64,000 bases of DNA from Bacteroidetes bacterium SW_9_63_38 (lineage in GTDB: Bacteria; Bacteroidota; Rhodothermia; Rhodothermales; Salinibacteraceae), in NCBI GenBank assembly GCA_003022435.1, contig PXUA01000014.1:62001-126000 (forward strand), in the 5' to 3' direction. The notes under the pieces are model-generated. The model was not told the origin of the DNA. It searched no databases and saw only the letters and a program-made list of their open reading frames with translations. The translations under genes were made by a program, and so were the position numbers. Positions 51,211-61,300 of the stretch are shown here, piece by piece; the stretch's first letter is position 1, and the number at the start of each line of letters is the position of its first letter.

Positions 51211-51336
51211 TAGTGCAGCTTCAAACGATCTTTTGGGGAAAGCAGTTTGCTATTGCTCCAAGCTCCAGCTTGAGGTATGGACGGACGAGGTCCGTCCAAA
51301 GCTCGATTGCACAACGGACCAGTTGAAGCTGCAATA
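51211..51336 (+). repeat. 126-bp TA-flanked repeat, copy 5
   Basis: Complete: TA, GTGCAGCTTCAAACG, hairpin CAAGCTCCAGCTTG, hairpin GGACGGACGAGGTCCGTCC, AGTTGAAGCTGCA, A, TA. Ends are inverse over 11 bp and TA is on both sides. It ends 78 bp upstream of the Amt-kinase start. Confidence 0.9.
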
Positions 51337-51414
51337 GGTGCCGAGCAGGAACCGCTCGGGCGTCCATGGGGGCTGCGTCGCCTCTGTTGTTTTTAGCTTT
51401 TCCAATTCTCGACG

Positions 51415-54087
51415 ATGCACATGTGGACGAGAATCGCTTTTCTGCTTGCTCTGTCTGGGATGGTGGGGGAGCCGGTTGCGGCCCAGGAGGCGCCCGATGC
51501 AGTGTCGGCCGTCGAGGCCGTCCAGACAAATCTCGACTACGTGTGGACGGTGGTGGCGGCCACGCTGGTGTTTTTCATGCAGGCGGGGTTTGCCTTGTTG
51601 GAGACGGGGCTGACCCGCGCGAAGAATGCGATCAACATCATCATGAAGAACGTGACGGACGCCTCGGTGGGCGTCTTCGTGTTCTTCGCGGTGGGGTTCG
51701 GCCTTATGTTCGGATCGTCGTTGAATGGGCTGGTGGGCACCAGCGGATTTTTTCTGAGCGGACTTGTGGAGCAGCACGGGTCGTGGGCATACGCGTTTTT
51801 CCTCTTTCAGGCGGTCTTTGCGGCGACGGCGGCGACCATCGTGTCCGGGGCCGTGGCGGAGCGGACGCGCTTTGCGGCGTATCTAGTGTTTTCTGTGATC
51901 GTGACCGGTCTCATCTACCCGGTGTTCGGGGCGTGGGCCTGGGGCGGACTGCTCAACGGCGGCGGGTGGCTCGAACGGCTCGGATTCATCGACTTTGCGG
52001 GCTCGACGGTTGTGCATTCGATCGGAGGATGGGCGGCGCTGGCGGGCACGATTGTCGTGGGACCGCGGCGGGACAAGTACGACGAAGACGGGGCGCCCCG
52101 CGACATTCCGGGGCATAGCCTGCCGTTGGCGGCGCTGGGCATGTTCATCCTATGGCTCGGCTGGTTCGGGTTCAACACCGGGTCGACGACGGCCGGGACG
52201 CCCGCGATTGCACGGATCGTCGTGAACACGTTTCTGGCGGCCGCGGCAGGAGCTGTGGGGGCGCTGTTTGCGGCGTGGATCCGGACGGGGACGCCCACGC
52301 CGATGCTGACCCTGAACGGAGTGCTTGGGGGACTTGTGAGCATCACGGCGGGCTGTGCGACTCTGATGCCGGGGGCGGCGCTTCTGACCGGGGCCGTGGC
52401 GGGGATGGGGCTCGTGTACGCTACGGCCGCGCTGGAACGGGTGATTGACGATCCGGTGGGGGCGGTGGCGGTGCACGGTGTGTGCGGCGTCTGGGGAACG
52501 GTGGCGGCCGGGGTGTTCGACGCGTCCGGCCTGGCGGTGCAGCAGGTCGGGGTGCAGCTTCTGGGCGTAGCCGCGGCCTTTCTGTGGGCCTTTCCCGTCA
52601 GCTACATGGCCTTTCAGTTTGCGGACCGGCTGGTGGGGCTGCGGCTCCCCGAGGCCGTGGAGGAGAAGGGACTGGACCGGCACGAGCACGACGCGGAGGC
52701 CTACCCCGGACTTATGGGAGACGGCGCGCGTCGAACGCACACGGAGGGGATCAGCCGGGACGAGGTGTTCGAGGACGACAGCGCGTCGCGGAGTCCGCTG
52801 GCGCTCGATCAGGGCACTATGCTCAACGATCAGTTCCGCATCGGGCGCGTGCTGGGCATCGGGGGGTTCGGCCTCACGTACCTTGCCTACGATGAGATAC
52901 TGGAGATGGGCGTGGCCGTTAAAGAGTATCTGCCGAACGACATGGCGGCCCGGAAGACGGACGGGGACACCGTGCAACCTCTCACTACGACGGGGGCGGA
53001 GATGGACGAGGCCGATTTCGAGTACGGGCTCGACCGGTTTCTGCAGGAGGCCCGCACGCTCGCTCGGTTCGAGCGCCACCCGAACATCGTACGGGTGCGT
53101 ACCTTTTTCGAGGAAAACGGGACCGCCTATCTGGTGATGAACTTCTACCAGGGGCGTACGATGGGCGAGTACCTGGCGCTCAACAACGGGTTCATTCCGG
53201 AGGAGGAAGCGCTCCTGATCATGCAGCAGGTCCTCGATGGGCTATCGGCCGTTCACGAGGCCGACGTGCTGCACCGCGACATCGACCCGAGCAACGTGTA
53301 TCTGGCGGACGACGGGACGGTGGTGCTTCTCGACTTCGGGGCCGCCCGGGCGGCGATGGGCGAGCGGACGCGCAACATGTCGGTGGTGCTGAAGCGCGGG
53401 TATGCGCCCCGCGAGCAGTACAAGAAGGAGGGGACGCAGGGGCCGTGGACGGACGTGTACGCGTGTGCGGCGACGCTCTACCGGGCGCTTACCGGGTTCA
53501 AGCCGCCGGATGCCGCCGAGCGTCTTCTGGACGACGAGCTAGTGCCGCCCGACGAGCTGGTGCCGCCCCTTTCGCCGGCGACCAGCGCGGCGATCCGGAA
53601 GGGGCTGGCCGTGGAGCCGGACGACCGGCCCCAGTCGGTCGAGGCCCTTGCTGCGTTGCTGCCGGAGCCGCCGGCCCGGACGCCGGGCTGGGTGGGACAG
53701 GAGAGTACACTCGACGTGCCGGCGCCCGCTCCGGAGAAGGCGTCGGAATTGCGGATCTGGACGAGCCACCCGTGCCGGCTCTACGTCGACGGCAGTGAGA
53801 CCGGCGAGTTTCAGCCGGGGGAGTCGTACACGATCGGGGTGGAACCGGGGACGCACGATCTTCGGGCGGTGCGTACCGACCGGGCGGCGCAGGAGAGTGT
53901 GACGGTCACGGCCACGGGGCCGCCGGAGGAGGAAGGCGGGGACAATCGGATGTCGCTGGAGACACTCGTCTGGCAGGAGGTGGTCTCGACCGCGAAGAGC
54001 GAGCCCACGGATGCGGAGATCGATTTTGAGGACGTGGACGCGGACGAGGGCGGCGGCGCAGACGACAAAACGGTCCGCCTCGACTGA
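51415..54087 (+). CDS. Ammonium transporter (Amt) fused to Ser/Thr protein kinase and PEGA-like domain
   Basis: 890-residue single chain. Signal peptide 1-23, then an Amt domain (about 35-425) with GFALLETGLTRAKNAINIIM, GFNTGSTTAG and both channel histidines, H201 (STVVHSIGGWAALAG) and H354 (VAVHGVCGVWGT). After an acidic linker, residues about 470-745 are a Hanks-type kinase: loop GIGGFGLTYLAYD, VAVK503EYL, catalytic HRDIDPSN with D622, and DFG at 640-642. Residues about 775-830 resemble a PEGA domain (CRLYVDGSETGEF). The acidic tail is Asp/Glu-rich. No frameshift joins the parts. An ammonium-sensing kinase (transceptor) is inferred. The ATG at 51421 is an alternative start. Confidence 0.92.
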   Translation: MHMWTRIAFLLALSGMVGEPVAAQEAPDAVSAVEAVQTNLDYVWTVVAATLVFFMQAGFALLETGLTRAKNAINIIMKNVTDASVGVFVFFAVGFGLMFGSSLNGLVGTSGFFLSGLVEQHGSWAYAFFLFQAVFAATAATIVSGAVAERTRFAAYLVFSVIVTGLIYPVFGAWAWGGLLNGGGWLERLGFIDFAGSTVVHSIGGWAALAGTIVVGPRRDKYDEDGAPRDIPGHSLPLAALGMFILWLGWFGFNTGSTTAGTPAIARIVVNTFLAAAAGAVGALFAAWIRTGTPTPMLTLNGVLGGLVSITAGCATLMPGAALLTGAVAGMGLVYATAALERVIDDPVGAVAVHGVCGVWGTVAAGVFDASGLAVQQVGVQLLGVAAAFLWAFPVSYMAFQFADRLVGLRLPEAVEEKGLDRHEHDAEAYPGLMGDGARRTHTEGISRDEVFEDDSASRSPLALDQGTMLNDQFRIGRVLGIGGFGLTYLAYDEILEMGVAVKEYLPNDMAARKTDGDTVQPLTTTGAEMDEADFEYGLDRFLQEARTLARFERHPNIVRVRTFFEENGTAYLVMNFYQGRTMGEYLALNNGFIPEEEALLIMQQVLDGLSAVHEADVLHRDIDPSNVYLADDGTVVLLDFGAARAAMGERTRNMSVVLKRGYAPREQYKKEGTQGPWTDVYACAATLYRALTGFKPPDAAERLLDDELVPPDELVPPLSPATSAAIRKGLAVEPDDRPQSVEALAALLPEPPARTPGWVGQESTLDVPAPAPEKASELRIWTSHPCRLYVDGSETGEFQPGESYTIGVEPGTHDLRAVRTDRAAQESVTVTATGPPEEEGGDNRMSLETLVWQEVVSTAKSEPTDAEIDFEDVDADEGGGADDKTVRLD

Positions 54088-54089
54088 TT

Positions 54090-54111
54090 CCACTGCGGGG
54101 AGCCGCGGTGG
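54090..54111 (+). terminator. Possible hairpin terminator after the Amt-kinase gene
   Basis: CCACTGCGG, loop GGAG, CCGCGGTGG: a nine-pair stem with one T-G pair, 2 bases after the stop. It is followed by GAAAAG and, about 12 bases later, a TTTTT. The U-run is displaced, so this is a weak candidate. Confidence 0.35.
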
Positions 54112-54647
54112 GAAAAGACGGTGGATTTTTGCCCGTCACTCGCATCCTGCTCTTTACAACCCACTGCAGTGTCAACGCTGATCTTGCGTACGTGAGGAAG
54201 AGGAACAATCCCGGATTGCTGATCGACAAACGGATTGTATCGCACCCCGACGGCTGTCGGGCACTTCCTCGTTTCCACTCAGGGCGCGTAATGCGTATTG
54301 CGTGAGATCGTGTTCGAACTCGCGGCGCCCATCCTTGACCCGGGCACTTGGATATTGACGGTTGACACTGCACTACAAGAGGAGAGCGGAGCACAGCGGG
54401 ACGGCGCCATGCATCCATGCTTCCGCTCATTCTGTGCGGGGGCTCAGCGGCAGCATCGCCGCCCACGTTTCCGGATGGCTGCCAACGCACAATCGCCCTG
54501 TGGATTTTGGACGAGGGTTGACATTCAGCGGGCGTGTTATGAATCCCGCTCGTGCCCCATGCATTTCATAGCACCGATTTCGACACGAAAGGCTCGGGCC
54601 GTTGCGGCCCGTCCGGCCGGTTCCCTCATCCATTCTGCGCCCCAATC
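54112..54647. other. Gene-free stretch before the UPF0182 gene
   Basis: No gene recognised. It contains one copy of the dispersed CTCACGCAATACGC repeat. The promoter of the next gene is presumed within the last 150 bp. Confidence 0.35.
54236..54306 (-). repeat. Dispersed repeat (CTCACGCAATACGC type), copy E
   Basis: Read on the minus strand: CTCACGCAATACGCATTACG, CGCCCTGAGTGGAAACGAGG, AAGTGCCCGACAGCCGTCGG, then GGTGCGATACAATCC. The inner CCGACAGCCGTCGG is a hairpin. It matches 6618-6680 throughout, the other copy lacking the hairpin loop. Confidence 0.7.
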
Positions 54648-57539
54648 ATGTCTCTTCTGCGATCGAGTCGCCCGCTCCAGGTCCTCCTGGGGATTATCGG
54701 CCTCGTGCTGACCACGTTCCTGTTCGCCCCGGACCTCCTCGTTGAGTATCTCTGGCTCGGGGAGCTGGGCTATGAGGGGGTGTTCTGGACCATTCGCACC
54801 ACGCAGGTGGTGCTGTTTCTAATTGTGTTTGCGGTTGCCGGCCTCTACTTCGGCGGCAACTTCCTGCTGCTTCTGCGCCGCATCCCCCCGCTGTGGGCCT
54901 CCCAGTGGGCGCAGGGCGGCGAGGCGCCGACGGTGGGGGGCGAGCCGCTCACGCGCGACCGTCTCAAGCGCTTCGCGTACGTCCTGGCGGCGGTGCTGAG
55001 CCTCCTGTTCGCTACCGGGTTCTCGGGGCGATGGGACGACGTGTTGCGCTTCTGGTACGCTGCGTCGTACGGGCAGGCCGATCCGATTTACGGGCACGAC
55101 CTGGCCTTCCACATGCTGGAGCTGCCGTTCATCCAGGCCCTTCAGAGCGCCGTCGTGGGCCTGGCCTTCCTGGGCCTTCTGGTGCTTGGCACCAGCTACG
55201 TCGTCGCGGGCGAAATTGGGATTCAGAACGGACAGTTTCGCGTAAAGGAAGGGCCGCTGCGTCACCTCGGGGGCAACGTGATTCTGCTGCTGCTGGGGTG
55301 GGCCGTCGGGTTTTACCTCGATCGCTTTGAAATGCTGCAGGAAGGGGGCGGCGGGGCCGTCTTCGGGGCCGGGTATACGGACATCAACGTGGTGCTCCCG
55401 GCCCTCTGGCTCATGATTGGGGCGACGCTTACGCTGGCCGGCCTCGTGGCGTACAACCTGTACCGCCGGAATCTCCGGCTTCTCGGGTTCGGGGTGCTCG
55501 GGTACGTAGTGGTGCTGGTCGGGGCGCTTGTGGCGGCCCCGGCCCTGGTAACGCAGGTCACCGTCCTGCCCAGTGAGTTTCAGATGGAGAAGCCGTATCT
55601 GGAACACAACATCGAGATGACGCGCGAGGCGTATGGGCTGGAGGACTTCAAGGAGGAGTCGTACCCGGCCAAGCCCAGCCTGCCGCCGGACGCAGTGGCC
55701 GACAACCAGGAAACCATCGACAACGTGCGGCTCTGGGACCCGCGTCTCCTGATCGACACGTACCGCCAGCTCCAGGAAATCCGGCTGTACTACGAGTTCT
55801 ACAGTGTGGACGTGGACCGGTACATGATTGACGGCGACTACCGGCAGGTGATGGTGTCGCCGCGCGAATTGACGCAGCAGTTGCCCGAGGACACGTGGGA
55901 CAACCGCCACGTGCGCTTCACGCACGGATACGGATCGGTTGCGAACCTCGTGGCCCGCGAAGGCACGGAGGGGGATCCGGAGTTTCTGGCACGCGACATT
56001 CCGCCCCAGACCGAGCATGAAGCGCTCGATGTGGAGGATCCCTCGATGTACTACGGCGAGAACACGCCCCATTACCGAACCGTCCCGGCGGGGAATCCGG
56101 ACGGCGAGCCGCTGGAACTCCATTACCCGAAGTCCGGGGAGAACGTGTACACGCGCTACGAGGGCGACGGTGGGGTCAGTGTAGGTAGCTTTTGGAAGCA
56201 GCTGCTGTTTTCGTATTTCCTCGGCGACTTCAACATCCTGCTCACCAACTACATCGAAGACAACAGCCGGATCCAGTTCTGGAATCGGGTGCCTGAGCGG
56301 GTGAACCGGGTCGCTCCGTTTCTGAAGCTTGACAACGATCCCTACCTCGTGCTGGGGGACGACCGGCAGTACTGGATGGTCGATGCCTACACGACGAGCA
56401 ACTCGTTTCCGTACTCCGAGCCCATCCGGGATCAGCGCAACTACCAGGGCACGCGTTACATCCGCAACTCCGTGAAGGTGGTGGTAGACGCCTACAGCGG
56501 AGAGGTGTCCCTCTACGTGGCGAATCCGGACGATCCAATTCTCCAGACGTACCAGAAGATCTTTCCGGATCTTTTCCAGCCGCTCGACGCGATGCCGGAG
56601 CGGCTGCAGGACCACATTCGCTACCCGCAGGACTTCTTTGAAATGCAGGTGGAGCGGTACCGGCGCTACCACCAGACCCAGCCGCAGGTGTTCTACAACA
56701 ACGAGGACCTCTGGACGCGGCCCAAGGAACAGTATGCGGATCGGCAGCGGCGGATGGAGCCCTACTACATTCTGACCGATCTGCCGGGGGAGAGGGCGGA
56801 TGAAGGGACAACGGAAAAGGGGTTGGAGTTTATGCTCATGCTGCCGATGACGCCGGAGGGACGAGACAACATGATTAGCTGGGTCGCGGCCCGGTCGGAC
56901 CCACCGAATTACGGCGAGGTGGTGGTGTACGACCTGCCGAAAGAACGGCTCATCCGCGGTCCCAATCAGATTGAGTCGCGGATCGACCAGGACACGGAAA
57001 TCTCCCGGCAGCTCTCGCTGTGGGACCAGCGGGGCTCGAACGTAATTCGCGGCAATCTGATCGTGGTGCCCATCGAGGAGTCGTTCCTCTACGTGGAGCC
57101 GATCTTCCTGGTTGCGGAGGAGATTCAGATTCCGGAGATGCAGCGCGTGATCGCGGCTACCGATCAGCGGGTGGCCATGAAGCAGACCCTCCGCCAGTCG
57201 CTCAACAGCGTGCTGGGCGAGGAGGTCGTCGAGACGCGGCAGAAGGCACTGGCCAACATGCAGCAGGCTGCGGGGGCGGCCCAGCGGGCGTCGCCGCAGC
57301 GCATCGAGGAGCTAGAGGAGGCAAAGGACCTCATTAAGAAGGCGCGCACGGCACTTCAGGACGGGGACTTTGCCCAGTTCGGCGAGCGCTTTAAGAAACT
57401 CGAGAACGTGCTGAACGAGGTGTCGCTCTCGGATACGACGACTGCTCCCGCTGCTCCCACCCCGTCGTCCGGCGTCGATACGACGGCGGCCCCGGCCTCT
57501 CCCGCCTCGGCCGACACCGTATCGGCCGGTCGCTATTGA
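54648..57539 (+). CDS. UPF0182 family membrane protein
   Basis: 963 residues. Seven or so membrane helices in the first 330 residues (LLGIIGLVLTTFLFAPDLL, VVLFLIVFAVAGLYFGGNF and others), then a large extracytoplasmic domain with the UPF0182 motifs NIEMTREAYGL near residue 320, NVRLWDPRLLIDTYRQLQEI and YRQVMVSPRELTQQLP, and later PYLVLGDDRQYWMVDAYTTS. The C-terminal 100 residues are Ala/Thr/Asp-rich. Function of the family is unknown. The ATG at 54648 is chosen; the upstream frame is Pro/Cys-rich and unlike the family. Confidence 0.93.
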   Translation: MSLLRSSRPLQVLLGIIGLVLTTFLFAPDLLVEYLWLGELGYEGVFWTIRTTQVVLFLIVFAVAGLYFGGNFLLLLRRIPPLWASQWAQGGEAPTVGGEPLTRDRLKRFAYVLAAVLSLLFATGFSGRWDDVLRFWYAASYGQADPIYGHDLAFHMLELPFIQALQSAVVGLAFLGLLVLGTSYVVAGEIGIQNGQFRVKEGPLRHLGGNVILLLLGWAVGFYLDRFEMLQEGGGGAVFGAGYTDINVVLPALWLMIGATLTLAGLVAYNLYRRNLRLLGFGVLGYVVVLVGALVAAPALVTQVTVLPSEFQMEKPYLEHNIEMTREAYGLEDFKEESYPAKPSLPPDAVADNQETIDNVRLWDPRLLIDTYRQLQEIRLYYEFYSVDVDRYMIDGDYRQVMVSPRELTQQLPEDTWDNRHVRFTHGYGSVANLVAREGTEGDPEFLARDIPPQTEHEALDVEDPSMYYGENTPHYRTVPAGNPDGEPLELHYPKSGENVYTRYEGDGGVSVGSFWKQLLFSYFLGDFNILLTNYIEDNSRIQFWNRVPERVNRVAPFLKLDNDPYLVLGDDRQYWMVDAYTTSNSFPYSEPIRDQRNYQGTRYIRNSVKVVVDAYSGEVSLYVANPDDPILQTYQKIFPDLFQPLDAMPERLQDHIRYPQDFFEMQVERYRRYHQTQPQVFYNNEDLWTRPKEQYADRQRRMEPYYILTDLPGERADEGTTEKGLEFMLMLPMTPEGRDNMISWVAARSDPPNYGEVVVYDLPKERLIRGPNQIESRIDQDTEISRQLSLWDQRGSNVIRGNLIVVPIEESFLYVEPIFLVAEEIQIPEMQRVIAATDQRVAMKQTLRQSLNSVLGEEVVETRQKALANMQQAAGAAQRASPQRIEELEEAKDLIKKARTALQDGDFAQFGERFKKLENVLNEVSLSDTTTAPAAPTPSSGVDTTAAPASPASADTVSAGRY

Positions 57540-57920
57540 TGCGGAACGGAGGCCGGGGGGCTCTCCGGGTCGGCTTCTGCGAGGAAGGCCCCAGCGCAGT
57601 ACCGGGGGCCGGCCGCCCGTACCCCCCCGACTGCATGTGAGCCTGCGGGGATGTACCGGGTCGGGAAGACGGGCGTGCCGGGGATCCCGTGTTTACTGAA
57701 CGAGGGGTCACCGATCTGAGATCGGGAACGTGTGCTCTCTACGTGCGGCCCTGCACGGCCCGCAGCTGTCGCAAAAGATCGCCGACGTGCGTTTTCACGA
57801 ATCGGAAAGCGCCACGGGATGAGTGCAAAGCGGTCGATGTCGCCCGTTCTTCGGGCCCAACGGGGTGGCACGAGGTGCTTTGGAAGCACATCGGCGGGAT
57901 GGACACCACATCCAAAAAAA
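57540..57920. other. Gene-free stretch, 381 bp
   Basis: Convergent intergenic region. No gene recognised; several Arg/Pro-rich short frames look random. At 57913-57952 a sequence resembling the GAGACTGTTTT IS end overlaps the 3' end of the next gene. Confidence 0.3.
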
Positions 57921-58301
57921 TCAACGCTGTCTCAAAACGGTCTCTTGGGCGTCGGACCGGTACAGCTTCAAAGCAGCGTACCCGGTGCCGACTACGAGGA
58001 GCCATGTCGAGCCGCTCAGCGGAACGTCGTCTGGGTTATCGTTGGGGGGTTGAAAATGAGAATCTTGTGTCCGTACGTTCTCGGTCGGGCCGTTCCTCAT
58101 TCCCGACCGGTCAGAGGGACTCTCGTTCGAGGGGCGAGCCCACTCTGGAAGATCACCGGACGACTCCGGTCCTGACCGAGAGGGGCGCTCCCGCTCTGCG
58201 GTTGGCCGCTGGTGCCCCCGGTCCTGCGAGTGGACATTCGACACCGGGACAGCAGGAAGCAACAGGACGCAAAGGCAAGAAGTGAGCAAAATGCGAGACA
58301 T
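57921..58301 (-). CDS. Small exported protein with PID/PEP-CTERM-like tail
   Basis: 126 residues. Signal peptide SCLCVLLLPAVPVSNVHSQ, a disordered Pro/Ser/Arg-rich middle, then DDVPLSGSTWLLVVGTGYAA and LKLYR: a short turn, a hydrophobic helix and basic residues, resembling the PID-CTERM/PEP-CTERM sorting signals handled by exosortases. The usual D-G of PIDGG appears as S-G. The last codons (ETVLRQR, stop) coincide with an IS-end-like sequence, so the tail may be altered. It lies 50 bp downstream of the giant surface-protein gene and is probably co-transcribed. Confidence 0.6.
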   Translation of the reverse strand: MSRILLTSCLCVLLLPAVPVSNVHSQDRGHQRPTAERERPSRSGPESSGDLPEWARPSNESPSDRSGMRNGPTENVRTQDSHFQPPNDNPDDVPLSGSTWLLVVGTGYAALKLYRSDAQETVLRQR

Positions 58302-58351
58302 CCGCTTGTGGAGACCGATTCGCAGACGCTGAGGGGGGGAAGAGAAGAGCC

Positions 58352-61300
58352 CTAGTGAACCACCGTCATTCGGCGCGTTTCCAGGAAGTTGTCGCCCTTG
58401 ATCCGAAGGAAATAGGCGCCGCTCGAGAGCCGGTCGGTGGCAATCTCGATGACCTCCTCGGTCTGGGCCGGAACAGGGCCCCGATGGGCCGTCCGGACGT
58501 GTCGACCGAGGATGTCGTACACCTGCACGCGAACCGACTGCTCGTCGCGGACCGCGAGCTTGAGCCTCGCCCGCTGGTTCTGGGGCACCGGGTTGGGGTA
58601 GGTCTTCCCAACCTCGTGGGCCGTTCCGAGGCGAACCTGTGCCTCCGCCGGGTCGGTGTACTGGGGGGAGCTCTTCCCGTCCGCCATGCGGAGGCGGAAG
58701 AGATGGCGCCCGTAGTCCAGATCCTTCAAGCGGGTGCTGTACTCGCCCGACGACTTGGACGCGGAGGCCTTCAGGGAGGTGCGCCGGCGCCAGTCTCCGG
58801 GGGACGGGGCCTCGGTTGTGTCCTCCAGCGAGAGGCGCTGGTGCTGCACCACAAAACTGGATGGGCGGGACTCCGACTTCAGTTCCCACTGCAGCGTCAC
58901 CGATCGGTCGCTGACACTCGCGGACAGGCCCCCCTGGAGCGCTATGGTCGTTCCGTCCGTCGACGGACGCTCAATCCGGAGCAGGAACCGGGCCGACGAT
59001 CCCTCGGCCTTCGCACCAGAGGAGTCCTCCGGCGTTGGGACCTCGGCCAGGGCCTGGATTGGCACCGGCCCGTCGGACGGCCCCTTCAGCGCTGGTGCCT
59101 CCTGCTTGGAAGAGCCCGATGCGCCGTCCTTGTTCTTGGCGCTGTCCGTGGTCTTGAACGTGTGCGCATTGGCTGAAGCGGAGGTCAGGGCCGTCGTCTC
59201 GCCGCTCTTCTGGTCTACGAGGACGACGTTCCACGAGGACGGCACCCCGATCCACTCGTTGGCTTGCACCTGAACAGTGCCGTCGGCCTTCTCCAGGCCA
59301 CGCGTTCGAACCGGGACCGTGAGGGTGTCCCCGAAGTCCATCGGCCGGCTCTCAACGGCTTTCATTGCTGTGGAGTCGCCTGCCACCGCCCCTGCCGGCC
59401 CAAAGACCGGCCCGCCGGACAGCGGCGCCAGCTTCGGCGCGTCGAAGCCGTCCCAGTCCGCCGTCGCATTCGAGTGTAGGACGAGGGAGGCCGCTTCGTC
59501 ACGAGCCGTCTGCGTGTTCTCGGACTCGACGGTCATCTTGAGGCCAATCTTTGCGTAGGCAGGCCGGGGGGGAGGGTCGCTGCCTTTCGAGCCGACGATC
59601 GAGCGGGTTCCGGTGGTGGTGCCGCCGGACTTGAAGGTCAATTCGGTGGGACCGCTCGACCGTCCCTGGTTGGTCCGTGTCACCGCAAAGCCCTGCCACG
59701 GAGAAATCACGCGCCCGCTGGGCGCCATGTCGGCAGGGTCCGCGACGGACACGTCGAGGTAAGAGCCGGCCTGGGCGTTGTCTTCACCGCTGGAGTCGCC
59801 GCCGTCCCAGATCTGGACGGTCGCCGAAAAGTCGCCGGTGCCATCGAGGGCGTTCCCGCTGGGGTCCTTCAGGGAGGCAAGGTCGAACGGTACGTTGTAC
59901 GGGTTCGCCAGCACGTGGCCGGGATCGGCGCTCTGGTCGAGGCCGCTGACCGTCTGATCCGTGTTGTCATCCGGTATGCTTCCGGCCGCCATATCGAGCG
60001 TGAGGGTCGGGTCGATGGGCGCGTTGGCATTGTCGAACAGGAAGAGCAGGTGGCCCCGTCCGTTATCAAAGGCATTGCCCTTCGAAAGCCCATCCCAGCT
60101 CGCATTCGTGTCGTTCCACTCGTAGAGCTGGTTGCCGGACGGCAGGTTGAACCGGATGTGCTGGTTGGGCCGCGGCCCCGACACGAGATCGTCGGTCTTC
60201 CCTCCGCTCACGGGCGGCCCCACCATGTACCAGCCGGCGTCCTGTCCCAGCGTGCCGATGCTCGTGTGGCCGGCGTTGCCGGCGATGGTGAGGGCGCGGC
60301 CCGACAGGGGGCTGGTGGTTCGATCGGTCGTGCCGAGCGTGTAGTAGCCATTGCCCTGCGCGGTCACGTCAATACCGGAGAAGGTAATCTGGTCGGCGTT
60401 GGCCACGGACGCAGTTCCCGTGCCGCTCACGGCCGTCCAGTTTCCGCTCGTCCCGCTGCGGTAGAGCAGCACGTACTTGGATGGGTCCGGATCGACGGCC
60501 GGCGGCAGGTCGGCCTTCGAGAGGTCGAAGGTGAGGTCGGCCGTGAGGGTGGAGCCGCTGTTGGTGGGGTCGGCAAACCAGTTTCGATCCATGCGAGCCG
60601 AAAGGCCGGTGACCCCGCTGACGTCCGACGTGTTGACGCTGTTGTCCGCGACCCTGTGGCCGGCCATCAGGTAGTCGCCGTTGTCGAGTCCCGAGGCGGC
60701 CTTAAACCGAAGCCCATCGCTTCCCCCCGCGCTGTGAAAATCGGTTGACGACTCCTGGCCGATGCCAAACGCGGCGCGGTCGTAGTCGCCGTTCCCCCCG
60801 TTGTCTCCCGCGTACACGTCCGTGGCCGTCCCTCCCGTGTTCAGCGCCACCCCATACTTCGCCGACAGGTAGTTGTGGACGAGGGTGCGCTGCGTGGCCC
60901 CCAACTCCTGGTTGAAGACAATCGTCTCCGCGATGTGGCCATCCAGCCGGTCGGCGATGGTGCCGCCTTCATAGCCGGTGCCGACGTAGAAGTTCGTTGC
61001 TGCGGACGGCACCTGCGTCCCCGTGCCCGAGACGTTGTTGCCCCCGGCCTGTTCGTCGCCGTCGATGAAGCGAGTGGCGTCGGTCGTGTCCGAGCTCAGG
61101 CTCGCCGTCAGCAGATAAGAGGTGCCGGACCCTGGACCTGCATTCGCTGTGTAGTCGTGCCGGTCGTCCGAAAGCGCTCGGTTTCCAAATGTATAGAAGC
61201 GATCGGATCCCGAGCTGGTGCGGTAGATTTCCGCCCGGGATTGGCTCGTGCCCAGCGCATCCGCAATCCGAAATACGCCCCCGATCCCTTCACTGCCATC

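Noticed and set aside
51100-51414. Sigma-54 promoter for the Amt-kinase gene
   Set aside because: No TGGCAC-N5-TTGC-like pair was found in the spacer.
57913-57952. Third IS-type end at the 3' end of the small exported protein gene
   Set aside because: It resembles GAGACTGTTTTGATTT only in part, its flank CAA does not fit TNA, and it coincides with coding sequence; kept only as a note.
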